NCBI RefSeq assembly: GCF_027498035.1
Contig: NZ_CP114978.1
Location: 1,054,001 to 1,118,000, forward strand
Direction of reading: 5' to 3'
From: Pseudoxanthomonas sp.
GTDB taxonomy: Bacteria; Pseudomonadota; Gammaproteobacteria; Xanthomonadales; Xanthomonadaceae
Length of the DNA: 64,000 nucleotides
Position 1 is the stretch's first letter; each line of letters begins with the position of its first letter. Under the pieces are notes generated by a model. That model searched no databases, was not told the DNA's origin, and saw only the letters and a program-made list of their open reading frames with translations. The position numbers and the translations under genes were made by a program. Positions 1-8,716 of the stretch are shown one piece after another.

Positions 1-2
1 GC

Positions 3-2276
3 GAAGCGCTGATGGAAGTCATGCAGTCGGCCGGGCTGGTACCGGAGGTCGTTGCCGACTTCAGCGCGTTCCTGGCCAAGACCGGCGGCAAGGCCAAGCC
101 GTTCGCCATCGCCGTGGCCCCGCTGGAAGACGGCTTCGCGCTGGAAGACCCGCGCATCGCCGTGCTGACCGAGCGCCAACTGTTCCCCGAGCGCGCCAAC
201 CAGCCGCATCGTCGGCGTCGCAGTGGCAAGGAGCCCGAGGCGATCATCCGCGACCTGGGCGAACTGTCCGAAGGCGCACCGATCGTCCACGAAGACCACG
301 GCGTGGGCCGTTACCGCGGCCTGGTGACCCTGGAAGCCGGCGGCATGCCGGCCGAATACGTCGAGATCGAATACGCCAAGGGCGACCGCCTGTACGTGCC
401 GGTCGCGCAGTTGCACCTGATCAGCCGCTATTCCGGCGCGTCGGTGGAAACCGCGCCGTTGCACTCGCTCGGTGGCGAAGCCTGGACCAAGGCCAAGCGC
501 CGCGCCGCGGAAAAAGTGCGCGACGTGGCCGCCGAATTGCTGGAAATCCAGGCCCGCCGCCACGCGCGCGCCGGCCTGGCGCTGGACGTGGACCGGGCGA
601 TGTACGAGCCGTTCGCAGCGACCTTCCCCTTCGAGGAAACCCCTGACCAGCTGCACGCGATCGATTCGGTCCTGCGCGACCTGGCCAGCAGCCAGCCGAT
701 GGACCGCGTGGTCTGCGGCGACGTTGGTTTCGGCAAGACCGAGGTCGCTGTGCGCGCCGCCTTCGCCGCGGCCAGTTCCGGCAAGCAGGTCGCGGTACTG
801 GTGCCGACCACGCTGCTGGCCGAGCAGCATTTCCGCAACTTCAGCGACCGCTTCGCCGACTGGCCGCTGCGCGTGGAAGTGCTGTCGCGCTTCAAGACGG
901 CCAAGGAGATCAAGGCCGAACTGGCCAAGCTCGCCGAAGGCCAGCTGGACGTCATCGTCGGCACTCATCGCCTGCTGCAGCCGGACGTGAAGTTCAAGGA
1001 CCTGGGCCTGGTCATCGTCGACGAGGAACAGCGCTTCGGCGTACGCCAGAAGGAAGGTCTCAAGGCGCTGCGTGCCAACGTGCACCTGCTGACCCTGACC
1101 GCCACGCCGATCCCGCGCACGCTCAACATGGCCATGGCCGGACTGCGCGACCTGTCGATCATCGCCACCCCGCCGGCCAACCGCATGGCGGTGCAGACCT
1201 TCGTCACCGTCTGGGACGAGGCGCTGCTGCGCGAAGCCTTCCAGCGCGAGCTGTCGCGCGGCGGCCAGGTCTATTTCCTGCACAACGACGTGGAAAGCAT
1301 CGGCCGCATGCAGCGCGACCTGCAGATCCTGGTGCCCGAAGCGCGCATCGGCGTGGCCCACGGCCAGATGCCCGAACGCGAGCTGGAACAGGTGATGCTG
1401 GGCTTCCAGAAGCAGCGCTTCAACGTGCTGCTGTGCTCGACCATCATCGAATCGGGCATCGACATCCCCAATGCCAACACCATCATCATCAACCGCGCCG
1501 ACCGCTTCGGCCTGGCCCAGCTACACCAGCTACGCGGCCGCGTCGGTCGCTCGCACCATCGCTCCTACGCCTACTTGGTCGCGCCGGAAACGCGCTCGCT
1601 GACCGACGATGCGCGTCGCCGCCTGGAAGCCATTTCCTCCATGGACGAACTGGGCGCCGGCTTCATGCTGTCCACCCACGACCTGGAGATCCGCGGCGCC
1701 GGTGAACTGCTCGGCGAAGACCAGAGCGGCCAGATGGCCGAGATCGGCTTCAGCCTGTACACCGAACTGCTGGACCGCGCGGTGCGCTCGATTCGCAAGG
1801 GCCAGCTGCCCGACGCGGACGCCGGCGAATCGCGCGGCGCCGAGATCGGCCTGCACGTACCCGCCCTGATCCCCGAGGATTACCTGCCGGACGTGCATAC
1901 GCGCCTGACTCTGTACAAGCGCATTTCCAGCGCGCCGGACGTACACGAGCTGCGCGAGCTGCAGGTGGAGATGATCGACCGCTTCGGCCTGCTGCCCGAC
2001 CCGGTGAAATACCTGTTCGCCACGGCCGAACTGAAACTCACCGCCGACGAACTTGGCATCCGCAAGCTGGAACTGGGCGAACACGGTGGCCGCATCGTCT
2101 TCGACAGCAAGCCCAAGGTCGATCCGATGACCGTGATCCAGATGATCCAGAAGCAGCCGCGCATCTACGTCATGGACGGGCCCGAGAAACTCAAGATCAA
2201 GCTGCCGCTGCCCGATCCGGCAGACCGGTTCAATGCCGCCAAGGGCTTGCTGGCTGCGCTAGCACCGGCGGCCTGA
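3..2276 (+). CDS. mfd: Transcription-repair coupling factor Mfd (5' end outside window)
   Basis: Mfd is the DNA translocase that removes RNA polymerase stalled at lesions and recruits UvrA. The reading frame is open from the first bases of the window, so the N-terminal UvrB-like part (about 400 residues of a usual ~1150) lies upstream; the first ATG at 12 is internal. Visible in order: the RNA-polymerase-interacting domain with HEDHGVGRYRGL, the helicase Walker A GDVGFGKTE, the DEEQ box (VDEEQRFG), motif III TATPIPRTL, the RecA-like second lobe with RGRVGRS, and the C-terminal D7 autoinhibitory domain ending at 2276. The gene looks intact over the part visible. Identification is secure; only the missing start limits it. 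Confidence 0.97.
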   Translation, partial: EALMEVMQSAGLVPEVVADFSAFLAKTGGKAKPFAIAVAPLEDGFALEDPRIAVLTERQLFPERANQPHRRRRSGKEPEAIIRDLGELSEGAPIVHEDHGVGRYRGLVTLEAGGMPAEYVEIEYAKGDRLYVPVAQLHLISRYSGASVETAPLHSLGGEAWTKAKRRAAEKVRDVAAELLEIQARRHARAGLALDVDRAMYEPFAATFPFEETPDQLHAIDSVLRDLASSQPMDRVVCGDVGFGKTEVAVRAAFAAASSGKQVAVLVPTTLLAEQHFRNFSDRFADWPLRVEVLSRFKTAKEIKAELAKLAEGQLDVIVGTHRLLQPDVKFKDLGLVIVDEEQRFGVRQKEGLKALRANVHLLTLTATPIPRTLNMAMAGLRDLSIIATPPANRMAVQTFVTVWDEALLREAFQRELSRGGQVYFLHNDVESIGRMQRDLQILVPEARIGVAHGQMPERELEQVMLGFQKQRFNVLLCSTIIESGIDIPNANTIIINRADRFGLAQLHQLRGRVGRSHHRSYAYLVAPETRSLTDDARRRLEAISSMDELGAGFMLSTHDLEIRGAGELLGEDQSGQMAEIGFSLYTELLDRAVRSIRKGQLPDADAGESRGAEIGLHVPALIPEDYLPDVHTRLTLYKRISSAPDVHELRELQVEMIDRFGLLPDPVKYLFATAELKLTADELGIRKLELGEHGGRIVFDSKPKVDPMTVIQMIQKQPRIYVMDGPEKLKIKLPLPDPADRFNAAKGLLAALAPAA

Positions 2277-2313
2277 CCGCTCGATTGATCCGTCGCCCCG
2301 TTCCAGGGTCAGA

Positions 2314-2643
2314 ATGAACGCCAATTCAGATGAACGAGCGGCTATGGACAGTCATGCAATGCACCCCACAGACCGCCGGGTGAAAGCCGGCTTTCGAGCG
2401 ACCATGGCCACCTGTGCCGGCGCCGCCTTGCTCTTGGTCCCGGGCGTGAATGCCATTCTCTTCATCGGCTTGATGCTGCCGCTGTGGATGATCAACAACC
2501 TGGGCGTTCCAGGCCTGGGGGAGGAGCTCAACGGATTCTTTGTTCCCAGCCCCATTGGATGGACGTTGGGCGCGGTCATCGCCTGGTCGATTTTCTTCTA
2601 CGCCTTCAATAAATTCCTCAAGAAGCGCGAGTCACCTCACTGA
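2314..2643 (+). CDS. Small inner-membrane protein of unknown function
   Basis: 109 residues with a polar N-terminus, then two hydrophobic stretches (about residues 33-60 and 80-100) separated by a short loop with GVPGLGEELNG; the C-terminus is basic (KFLKKRE) and probably cytoplasmic. I do not recognise the family. It starts 37 bases after mfd on the same strand and may be co-transcribed with it. A second in-frame ATG at 2344 would shorten the N-terminus by ten residues; neither start has a strong Shine-Dalgarno sequence. Codon use and G+C are a little less extreme than in mfd. It is called real because the frame is open over the whole gap and the membrane pattern is coherent. Confidence 0.6.
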   Translation: MNANSDERAAMDSHAMHPTDRRVKAGFRATMATCAGAALLLVPGVNAILFIGLMLPLWMINNLGVPGLGEELNGFFVPSPIGWTLGAVIAWSIFFYAFNKFLKKRESPH

Positions 2644-2788
2644 TTGCGCCGATCCGGACTCACGCCTTTCATCCCGACCCCGTTGCATCGCGCGGCCACG
2701 CCACGCACCAACGCTTGACTTGTTCGCCACGTCTGAACAGAAAATCCCAACGCCACAACGGCGATGACAGTCACCTGAGGGATCAATC

Positions 2789-3193
2789 GTGGCAAAAGTT
2801 ACCGGAATCGGTGGCATCTTCTTCAAGAGCCGGAACGACAGCGCCGCGCTGGCCGGCTGGTATCACAAGCACCTGGGCATGCCGCTGGAAAGCTGGGGCG
2901 GCGCGGTGCTGCGCTGGCCCGATGACACTGCCGAGGACAAGGGACTCACCGTGTGGACGGTCGCGGACAAGGACAGCCAGTGGTTCAGTCCCAGCGATTC
3001 GGTGCTCATGATCAATTACCGCGTCGACGATCTCGATGCATTGATCGAACAACTCCGCACCGATGGCGTGCAGATCGTCAGCGGACCGGAATCCCACGAA
3101 AACGGCAAGTTCGCCTGGATCATGGATCCGGAAGGCAACAAGGTCGAACTGTGGGAACCGATGGCGAGGAATGAGAAGAACAAGGGCGCCTGA
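2789..3193 (+). CDS. VOC-superfamily protein (glyoxalase/bleomycin-resistance fold)
   Basis: 134 residues covering one vicinal-oxygen-chelate domain made of two beta-alpha-beta-beta-beta modules. The N-terminal module reads GIGGIFFKSRN...WYHKHLG, and the second ends in the classic VOC signature DPEGNKVELWEP near residue 120. Members bind a divalent metal and act as lyases, dioxygenases or drug-binding proteins; the substrate cannot be read from sequence. The start at 2789 follows GAGGGATC, a good ribosome binding site. The gene stands alone, with a composite repeat immediately downstream. Confidence 0.85.
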   Translation: MAKVTGIGGIFFKSRNDSAALAGWYHKHLGMPLESWGGAVLRWPDDTAEDKGLTVWTVADKDSQWFSPSDSVLMINYRVDDLDALIEQLRTDGVQIVSGPESHENGKFAWIMDPEGNKVELWEPMARNEKNKGA

Positions 3194-3296
3194 GTTCCGG
3201 CATGCGCCGAGCCGGCGGTTCGAGCGTGGTGGTTATGGATCACAGTCAAAGCGCCCTGCCAGCAGTAGTGAGCGATGCCTTCAGGTGCCCTGCAGA

Positions 3297-3400
3297 GCGG
3301 AGCTTGTGGCAATCCCATCTTGGGGACTCCGCTGCTCTTCGGCCAGTTCATCGACACAGCTCCAGCGGAGTCCCCAAGATGGGATTGCCACAAGCTCCGC
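3297..3400. repeat. Enlarged GTAG-REP inverted pair (perfect 37-bp arms)
   Basis: Two perfect 37-bp arms (3297-3333 and 3364-3400) flank a 30-base loop. Each arm begins GCGGAGCTTG and ends ACTCCGCT, the ends of the short GTAG repeats elsewhere in the window, but has about 20 extra bases (TGGCAATCCCATCTTGGGG) between them. Transcribed, it would fold into a very long hairpin between the VOC and MAPEG genes. Related copies lie near 20.54, 54.90 and 56.13 kb. Confidence 0.85.
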
Positions 3401-3427
3401 GCCACAACGCGAAGGTCGTAAACCAAC

Positions 3428-3841
3428 ATGAGCCCCGTCCTCTTATTTCCCATGGCCGCCCACGTCTTCTGGGCGGCCTTGTTGTACGTGCTGCTGACAC
3501 TTGCGAGGGCGCCTACCGTCTGGGGTCTGGGTCGCCGCATCGACGGCACCAATCCCTGGGCGGCGCTGGAGCCGCGCATCAGCGCCAACCTGTCCAACCA
3601 GTTCGAATGGCCGCTGTTCTTCCACGTCGGCTGCATTGCACTGCTTCTACTTCAACCTGTGCCGGGTCGGCCTGCGTTGATCCTTGCGTGGAGCTTCGTG
3701 GCAGGCCGCATGCTGCATAGCGCCGTGCAGCTCCTGACCACCAACATCCGTCTGCGCGGCCTGGTCTTCACGCTGAACTTCCTGGCAGTGCTGGGCCTGT
3801 GGGGCCTGATCGTGCTCGACGCACTTCAACCCCGCGTCTGA
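3428..3841 (+). CDS. MAPEG-family membrane protein
   Basis: 137 residues with four predicted membrane spans, the architecture of the MAPEG family (membrane-associated proteins in eicosanoid and glutathione metabolism). The family's usual RISANLSNQFEWP segment is present after the first loop, followed by hydrophobic helices and GRMLHSAVQL. Bacterial members are inner-membrane glutathione transferase-like proteins of mostly unknown substrate. It is a single gene with the start at 3428 just after the long inverted repeat, so it probably has little upstream leader. The family call is firm, the function is not. Confidence 0.85.
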   Translation: MSPVLLFPMAAHVFWAALLYVLLTLARAPTVWGLGRRIDGTNPWAALEPRISANLSNQFEWPLFFHVGCIALLLLQPVPGRPALILAWSFVAGRMLHSAVQLLTTNIRLRGLVFTLNFLAVLGLWGLIVLDALQPRV

Positions 3842-4277
3842 GGAAGTGGCGCTTGCATTGGGCCAGGGCGCCGATGCGTTCCTCGCCCCCAACCCACTCG
3901 ACACCCAATCGGACATGTCCTGCACGCGGCGCGCTGGCATCACCACCCTGTCATGGCACAGCGGCCAGCAGGATCGACGGATCGCGCAGGCATGCGGATC
4001 TTCAGTGGACTGATCGTCGCGCGCGGCAACAGCAGCCACGGCCATCGCCACACAACGCGATGACAGCGCAGGCAGCCATCGATTGCAGGGAAAATCCATG
4101 ACGCGTCGTGTGCTGTGACCGCTCGCGCGGCATGAAATGTGATTTGATTCTCGCTTCCACGTCGAACCTGAATGTTTTACAAACATTCAGTTGCCATGCA
4201 TTTCACGTCACGACCGATAGCGTCGTCATTGCCGCGCGACTCTCCCCCGACCGCGCGCCAACCAGGACGGATACCTA
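3842..4277. other. Gene-less interval before the DUF3175 gene
   Basis: About 436 bases without a convincing reading frame in either direction. It becomes more A+T-rich toward the right, where a promoter for the next gene is expected, and holds the 23-bp palindrome described separately. Nothing else was recognised. Confidence 0.5.
4168..4190. promoter_or_regulatory. Perfect 23-bp palindrome, putative operator
   Basis: Arms CTGAATGTTT and AAACATTCAG are exact reverse complements around a TAC centre. It lies in A+T-rich DNA about 90 bases before the DUF3175 gene. Its size and symmetry fit a dimeric repressor site such as a TetR-type operator, but no regulator gene is adjacent. A short RNA hairpin is the alternative; there is no T-tract after it, so a terminator is unlikely. 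Confidence 0.5.
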
Positions 4278-4598
4278 ATGATGGCTTTGAAGCACGGACA
4301 CGACGACACACACGAACAACACCGCTGGTCCCGACCAGTCAACGAAACCAGCGACGCGATGGATCTCACCCCAGGCGTCTTCGAGCAGGAAGATCCACGG
4401 GCCATTGCCAGGTCCCTGAAACACTCAGCCGAATCCAGCACCCGCCGCAAGGCACCGCCCTTCCGCTCGGCCATGTCGATGCTGGTGTTCTATATCAACC
4501 GTGCGGGCAAGCATCTGCCGCAACAACGCGTGGATATCCTGGAACAGGCCAAGGACGAGCTTCGCGACCTGTATGGCAAGCCGCGCAAGGCAGCTTGA
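4278..4598 (+). CDS. DUF3175 family protein
   Basis: 106 residues, soluble and highly charged, resembling the DUF3175 family as I know it: WSRPVNETSDAMDL near the start, DPRAIARSLKHSAE in the middle, then RSAMSMLVFYINRAGKHL and a C-terminal helix ending AKDELRDLYGKP. The function of the family is not known to me; the arginine- and lysine-rich helices suggest nucleic-acid or acidic-partner binding, which is inference. Two ATGs in a row (4278 and 4281) can start it. It is monocistronic, convergent with the lipoprotein gene, and preceded by a perfect palindrome that may control it. Confidence 0.8.
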   Translation: MMALKHGHDDTHEQHRWSRPVNETSDAMDLTPGVFEQEDPRAIARSLKHSAESSTRRKAPPFRSAMSMLVFYINRAGKHLPQQRVDILEQAKDELRDLYGKPRKAA

Positions 4599-4693
4599 CC
4601 CCACGCCCGCCTGGCCGCACGCAACGCTGCGGCGCAGGCTCCCTTCGATGAATCCATCTCGACGCGCCGGCCGCCCAATCGCGGCCGTGGGCG

Positions 4694-5524
4694 TTACTTG
4701 AGGAACAGCGGGGCGTATTCGGGCGCGACGTAGGGCTGCAGCACCTGTGCCGGCACATCGACGGTCTGGGTGCCATCGGCGTACGGACCCACCTGATAAG
4801 GCGGGAACACGAAGCGGATGGCGGCAATGCGGCCATCGGCATTCACCACCGGCTGGAACTGGCTGAAGTTGGCCAGGTCCGGCCCAGTGCCCTCGTCGAT
4901 CATCTTGTTGGACGACTGCAGCAGTTGCGCACGGTCTTCCGGCGCCATGTCGTCCCCGTCGGCACGCAGCGAAGCGCTGGTGTGCAGCTGCTCGCGCACG
5001 TAGCTGCTGACGGCCTGCAGGCCTTCGGGCGACGGCAGCATGGCCTGGGTGGTCAGCATGGCCTGTTGCCTGGGCAACCAGGTGAAACGGGCCACCAGCG
5101 GCTCGCCGTGCGCGCCGCCGGTATAGCGCCCGCCATCGGCGGCGACGGCGACGACCTCCGGGGTTTCGGCCACCACCTCGAAGGCCAGCGACAGCTCGTA
5201 GGGCGCCACTGGCTTTTCGCCGCCCAGCCCGTTGACGGCCTGCATCAATTCAGCGCGCGCGGCCGTGGCGTAATCGCCCATTGCCTTGGCCAACCCCGGG
5301 TACTGATTGGCCTGCGGTGGATAGCTGATGCCAACGACATAACGTGGGTCGGACTCGGCCACATCGCTCAGGGCGGTCGCTGCCGACGGCGATTGGGTCG
5401 AGGCTTCGGCAGGCGTCGAGGCCACAGGCGACGCCGAGGTTGCAGGCGTGGACGGCGGCTGGTTGCAGCCGGCCAGCAGGCTGGCCAGCAACAGCGATGC
5501 GATGATGGTTTTTCCGTTTCCCAC
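4694..5524 (-). CDS. Lipoprotein with DUF3298/RsiV-like domain
   Basis: A periplasm-facing lipoprotein of 276 residues. The N-terminus is a short signal peptide ending in the lipobox LLAGC, followed by a Pro/Ser/Thr/Ala-rich linker and then a domain resembling DUF4163 plus DUF3298: YVVGISYPP, ELSLAFEVV, YTGGAHGEP (the typical GGAH-G segment) and a C-terminal half ending VFPPYQVGPYADG. The start chosen is the GTG at 5524 because GAGGA lies 8 bases before it; upstream ATGs at 5533 and 5566 lack a spaced binding site and would lengthen the n-region unusually. Similar domains occur in the anti-sigma factor RsiV, but no sigma factor gene is adjacent, so that role is not claimed. Confidence 0.8.
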   Translation of the reverse strand: MGNGKTIIASLLLASLLAGCNQPPSTPATSASPVASTPAEASTQSPSAATALSDVAESDPRYVVGISYPPQANQYPGLAKAMGDYATAARAELMQAVNGLGGEKPVAPYELSLAFEVVAETPEVVAVAADGGRYTGGAHGEPLVARFTWLPRQQAMLTTQAMLPSPEGLQAVSSYVREQLHTSASLRADGDDMAPEDRAQLLQSSNKMIDEGTGPDLANFSQFQPVVNADGRIAAIRFVFPPYQVGPYADGTQTVDVPAQVLQPYVAPEYAPLFLK

Positions 5525-5569
5525 GTCCGACATCCTCAAGAAGACAGGCCTGCGAAGTTTACCCATCTG

Positions 5570-5856
5570 CTAGTCGGCCGATGCGGCGACCAGCGTGGCG
5601 TATTCGGGATGGCGGCGCACGAAGGCGGCTGCGTAAGCGCAGGCCGGCACCACCTTGAACCCCTGCGCCCGTGCGTATCCCATCGCGGCATGGGTCAACG
5701 CCGCGGCAATCCCCTGGCCGCGCAGCGCTTCGGGCACGCCGGTATGCGTGATCAGCAGGCGACCGTCCCGCAGTTGGTAATCCAGGACGGCCATCTGGCC
5801 TTCCATGTCCAGGCGGAAGCGGCTGGCCTGTGGCTCATGTTGGGGGTGCCCTGCAT
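5570..5856 (-). pseudogene. YjdJ-like GNAT acetyltransferase, frameshifted near the start
   Basis: The body of a small GNAT-fold protein (COG2388/YjdJ type) is clear: VLDYQLRDGRLLITHTGVP, then the acetyl-CoA loop RGQGIAAALTHAA, and CAYAAAFVRRHPEYA. Its frame can be read upstream as HEPQASRFRLD but has no ATG, GTG or TTG before a stop. A well-placed start (ATG at 5856 with GAGGA 7 bases upstream) sits in another frame. One extra G in the five-G run at 5842-5846 joins them into a normal ~95-residue protein. So the gene has lost one base or the base is a sequencing error. An in-frame ATG at 5806 would give a 78-residue protein lacking the first strand. Confidence 0.75.
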
Positions 5857-6052
5857 CTGGTTTCCTCGAATCTGGGACGACGGACGACAGGCCACGAATA
5901 CCGCAGGACCTGACAAGGTTGGACCAACTGCGTCACTTTTCGGCAAGAACCCCATGCCAGCGGGCTTTCCGGAGTGCCCAAATGCCAACCATATTGCTTG
6001 GCACGATTCCTGCGAAGTCATTCCCCGTAACCATTGGAACAGGGGAAGTGCG

Positions 6053-6268
6053 ATGAGCCACATCGAAGATGCGTATCAGAGCAACAACGGACCGAGCGAC
6101 TTCACGCTGCTCGAAGGCCTGTACCAGCTGGCCGTGACCGGACACACCCAGGACTGGGAATTCGAGCGCTTGAACAATGCCGTCTATGAGCGCCTGATCT
6201 CATCCTACGGAAGCGAAGACACCACGATCGCGCAAAGCACGCAGAACGTGAGCGCCTTCGCCGGCTGA
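6053..6268 (+). CDS. Small acidic protein of unknown function (71 aa)
   Basis: A 71-residue protein beginning MSHIEDAYQSNNGPSDF and containing TLLEGLYQLAVTG and DWEFERLNNAVYERLISS, two likely amphipathic helices with acidic bias; no signal peptide or cysteine. The start at 6053 has AGGGGAAG at good spacing, and a strong terminator follows about 45 bases after the stop, which together argue for a real, independently transcribed gene. I do not recognise the family. Confidence 0.65.
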   Translation: MSHIEDAYQSNNGPSDFTLLEGLYQLAVTGHTQDWEFERLNNAVYERLISSYGSEDTTIAQSTQNVSAFAG

Positions 6269-6310
6269 TCCGCGAAGTCCGCCCAAGAACACCTGCTTCA
6301 ATCCTGCTAC

Positions 6311-6341
6311 AAACGGGCAACCTGGTTGCCCGTTTTTTTTT
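6311..6341 (+). terminator. Rho-independent terminator
   Basis: Stem AACGGGCAACC pairing with GGTTGCCCGTT around a short loop, followed directly by nine T residues. It ends transcription of the 71-aa protein gene. Confidence 0.9.
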
Positions 6342-6357
6342 CGCCGCAGAAAGGCCA

Positions 6358-6377
6358 ATCGCGGCGTCAGCCGCGAT
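6358..6377. repeat. Short palindrome, REP-like
   Basis: ATCGCGGC and GCCGCGAT are inverted around GTCA. It resembles the stems of Xanthomonadaceae REP elements, but only one copy with this stem was seen here, so it is only a candidate. Confidence 0.35.
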
Positions 6378-6493
6378 CGCTCCGCACAATACTCCTGGCT
6401 GTCCGCGCGCGGCCGTGGATGGCACGCGGGGTCATCAGCAGCACTACGTCATGCGCACCGCGATTCTCAGCTGCCAACACACGTGGCGGACCC

Positions 6494-7099
6494 TCAGAAC
6501 GTCGGGTGACACATCTCGTAGAGGAAGTTCTGCAGCACATCCGGCGCCATGATCAGCATGAACATCAGGCCGTAGGCCGCGCCGGCCAGGTGGGCACTGT
6601 GGTTGATCCGGTCGCCACCACGGCGGTCCATCCAGATGCTGTAGGCCACGTAGAGGATCGCGAACAGGATCGCCGGCATCGGGATCACGAACACCAGGAT
6701 CTTCGACCACGGTGCCAGCAGGATGAAGGCGAACAGCACCGCCGACACCGCACCCGAGGCACCCAGGCTCATGTAGTTGGGGTCTTTCTGGTGCTTCAGG
6801 TACGTGGGCAGGATCGCCACCACCAGCGCCGACAGGTAGAACAGCGGGAACACCCACAGCGCGCCGGTCTGGCGCAGCATGAAGCCTTCGATCTGCCGGC
6901 CGAAGAAGAACAGGGTGAACATGTTGAAGAACAGATGCATGAAGTCGGCATGGATGAAGCCGTGCGTGACCAGGCGGTCGTACTGGTGTTTCTTGGCGAT
7001 GGCCGGCGGCCAGAGGATCAGGCGGTCGGCAATGCGGCGATTGTTGAGGGCCAGCAGCGACACCACGGCGGTGACGGCGATGAAGATCAGAGTGAACAT
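6494..7099 (-). CDS. Rhomboid-family intramembrane serine protease
   Basis: 201 residues with about six membrane spans, the minimal bacterial rhomboid core. The catalytic serine is S115 in SLGASGAVSA and the histidine is H170 in HSAHLAGAAYG; the oxyanion-side residues H55 and N59 are in HLFFNMFTLFFFG. Rhomboids cut single-span membrane proteins inside the bilayer. The substrate is unknown. The gene follows the peptide transporter by about 40 bases on the same strand and could be read from its transcript. Confidence 0.92.
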   Translation of the reverse strand: MFTLIFIAVTAVVSLLALNNRRIADRLILWPPAIAKKHQYDRLVTHGFIHADFMHLFFNMFTLFFFGRQIEGFMLRQTGALWVFPLFYLSALVVAILPTYLKHQKDPNYMSLGASGAVSAVLFAFILLAPWSKILVFVIPMPAILFAILYVAYSIWMDRRGGDRINHSAHLAGAAYGLMFMLIMAPDVLQNFLYEMCHPTF

Positions 7100-7138
7100 C
7101 GAATTCCTGGTGATGGGGAGCGTGGCTGACCCGCCCGG

Positions 7139-8716
7139 TCAGGCGGTGCGGTAATTGTCCTGCATCGGGTAGCGCCGTGCGTACCAGGCGAAGGCCAGCG
7201 TCGCCAACAACGCGAACCCGGCGAAGAAGAACATCAGGAACGCTGTTTCGCTCAGGCCCGAACCGGCGATCCGCAGGGTCACGGCCTCGTTGCGCACGCC
7301 GGCGTTGGTCAGCAGCACCCACAGGCTGCCGAAGGTGCTGGCCAGGTACCAGAACGCCATGATCACGCCCTTCATCGCGGCCGGCGCCTGGCTGTAGGCA
7401 AACTCCAGTGCGGTGGCCGACAACAACACTTCGCCCAGGGTCAGCAGCGCATATGGCCCGACCTGCCAGGCCAGCGACACCGGCATGCCGGCATCCATTT
7501 CCAGCTGCAGGGCGCCAGCGAACAACCAGGCCAGGCAGGCGAAGCCGATGCCCGCGCCCATGCGCCGCAGCGGCGTGGGTTCGATCCCGACCCGGCGCAG
7601 CAGCGGGTAAACGACCAGGTTGTTGAACGGGATCAGCAGCATCACCAGCAGCGGATTGAGCGCCTGCATCTGCGCGGCATCCCTGACCAGCCAGCTCGGC
7701 CACCAAGCCAGGTGATGCGGGATCAACATCGCCTGGCCCTGCACCACCCAGGTCGAGGCCTTCTGATCGAACAACGAGAAGAACGGCGTGGTCAGCGCGA
7801 ACACGATCAGGATCCGCAGCACCGCGCGCGCGCCATCGACAGCCGCGTTGGGATGCACCCTGCGTGCGCGCTCAAGCTGCAACGACGCACCGATCCCGCC
7901 AAAGGCAATCACCAGCCCCAGCGCCAGGCACGCCGCGGCGACGAATCCCAGCACCGGGATCGCAGCCAGTGCGCACAGTGCGAGCAACACACCGATGCAG
8001 GCCACGACCAGCCCCGGCCTGCCCTCCGCTGGCGAGCGCGCGACCAGCGCACTACGCACCACCTTGAGAAAGGCATCCGGATCGGCCGCCGATGGCGGCA
8101 CGTTGACGTACTGCCTGCGGCCCAGCCAGAACACGAACGTGGCGATCAGCATCAGCACGCCGGGAATACCGAACGCCACCGCCGGGCCGTAGGCGCGCAG
8201 CAGGATCGGCGTCAGCAGCGAAGCGAAGAACGAGCCGAAATTGATGATCCAGTAGAAGGCGTCGAACACCATCCGCGCCAGGTGCTTGTTGGTCTGGTCG
8301 AACTGGTCGCCGACGAACGACACCACCAGCGGCTTGATCCCGCCCGAACCCAGCGCGATCAAAAACAGCCCGGTATAGAAGCCCTGCCGGTTGTCCTCGA
8401 AGAACGCCAGGCAGGCATGGCCCGCGCAATAGATCAGCGAGAACCACAGCACGGTCTTGTATTTTCCCAGGTAGCGGTCGGCCAGCCAGCCACCCAGCAG
8501 CGGGAAGAAGAACACGCCGATCACGAAGCTGTGGAAGACATCCTTGGCCATCCCCGCGCGGTCGGCCTCGGGCGCGTACAGCAGCAGGGTGCTGATCAGG
8601 AACGAGGTCAGGATGTTGCGCATCCCGTAGAAGCTGAAACGCTCGCAGCCTTCGTTGCCGATGATGAAAGGGATCTGGCGCGGCAAACGGGCCGCGGGCT
8701 GCAAGGCGTCGGTCAT
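7139..8716 (-). CDS. Proton-dependent oligopeptide transporter (POT/PTR family)
   Basis: 525 residues with 12-14 membrane spans. The first helix carries the family's proton-coupling motif as GCERFSFYGMR, followed by GGWLADRYLGKYKTVLW and the PTR signature region FYWIINFGSFFASLLTP; LGEVLLSATALEFAYSQAP in the late helices matches the second family signature. It imports di- and tripeptides with protons across the inner membrane. Length and motifs are normal. The intergenic region upstream is shared with the divergent GH3 gene. Confidence 0.93.
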   Translation of the reverse strand: MTDALQPAARLPRQIPFIIGNEGCERFSFYGMRNILTSFLISTLLLYAPEADRAGMAKDVFHSFVIGVFFFPLLGGWLADRYLGKYKTVLWFSLIYCAGHACLAFFEDNRQGFYTGLFLIALGSGGIKPLVVSFVGDQFDQTNKHLARMVFDAFYWIINFGSFFASLLTPILLRAYGPAVAFGIPGVLMLIATFVFWLGRRQYVNVPPSAADPDAFLKVVRSALVARSPAEGRPGLVVACIGVLLALCALAAIPVLGFVAAACLALGLVIAFGGIGASLQLERARRVHPNAAVDGARAVLRILIVFALTTPFFSLFDQKASTWVVQGQAMLIPHHLAWWPSWLVRDAAQMQALNPLLVMLLIPFNNLVVYPLLRRVGIEPTPLRRMGAGIGFACLAWLFAGALQLEMDAGMPVSLAWQVGPYALLTLGEVLLSATALEFAYSQAPAAMKGVIMAFWYLASTFGSLWVLLTNAGVRNEAVTLRIAGSGLSETAFLMFFFAGFALLATLAFAWYARRYPMQDNYRTA

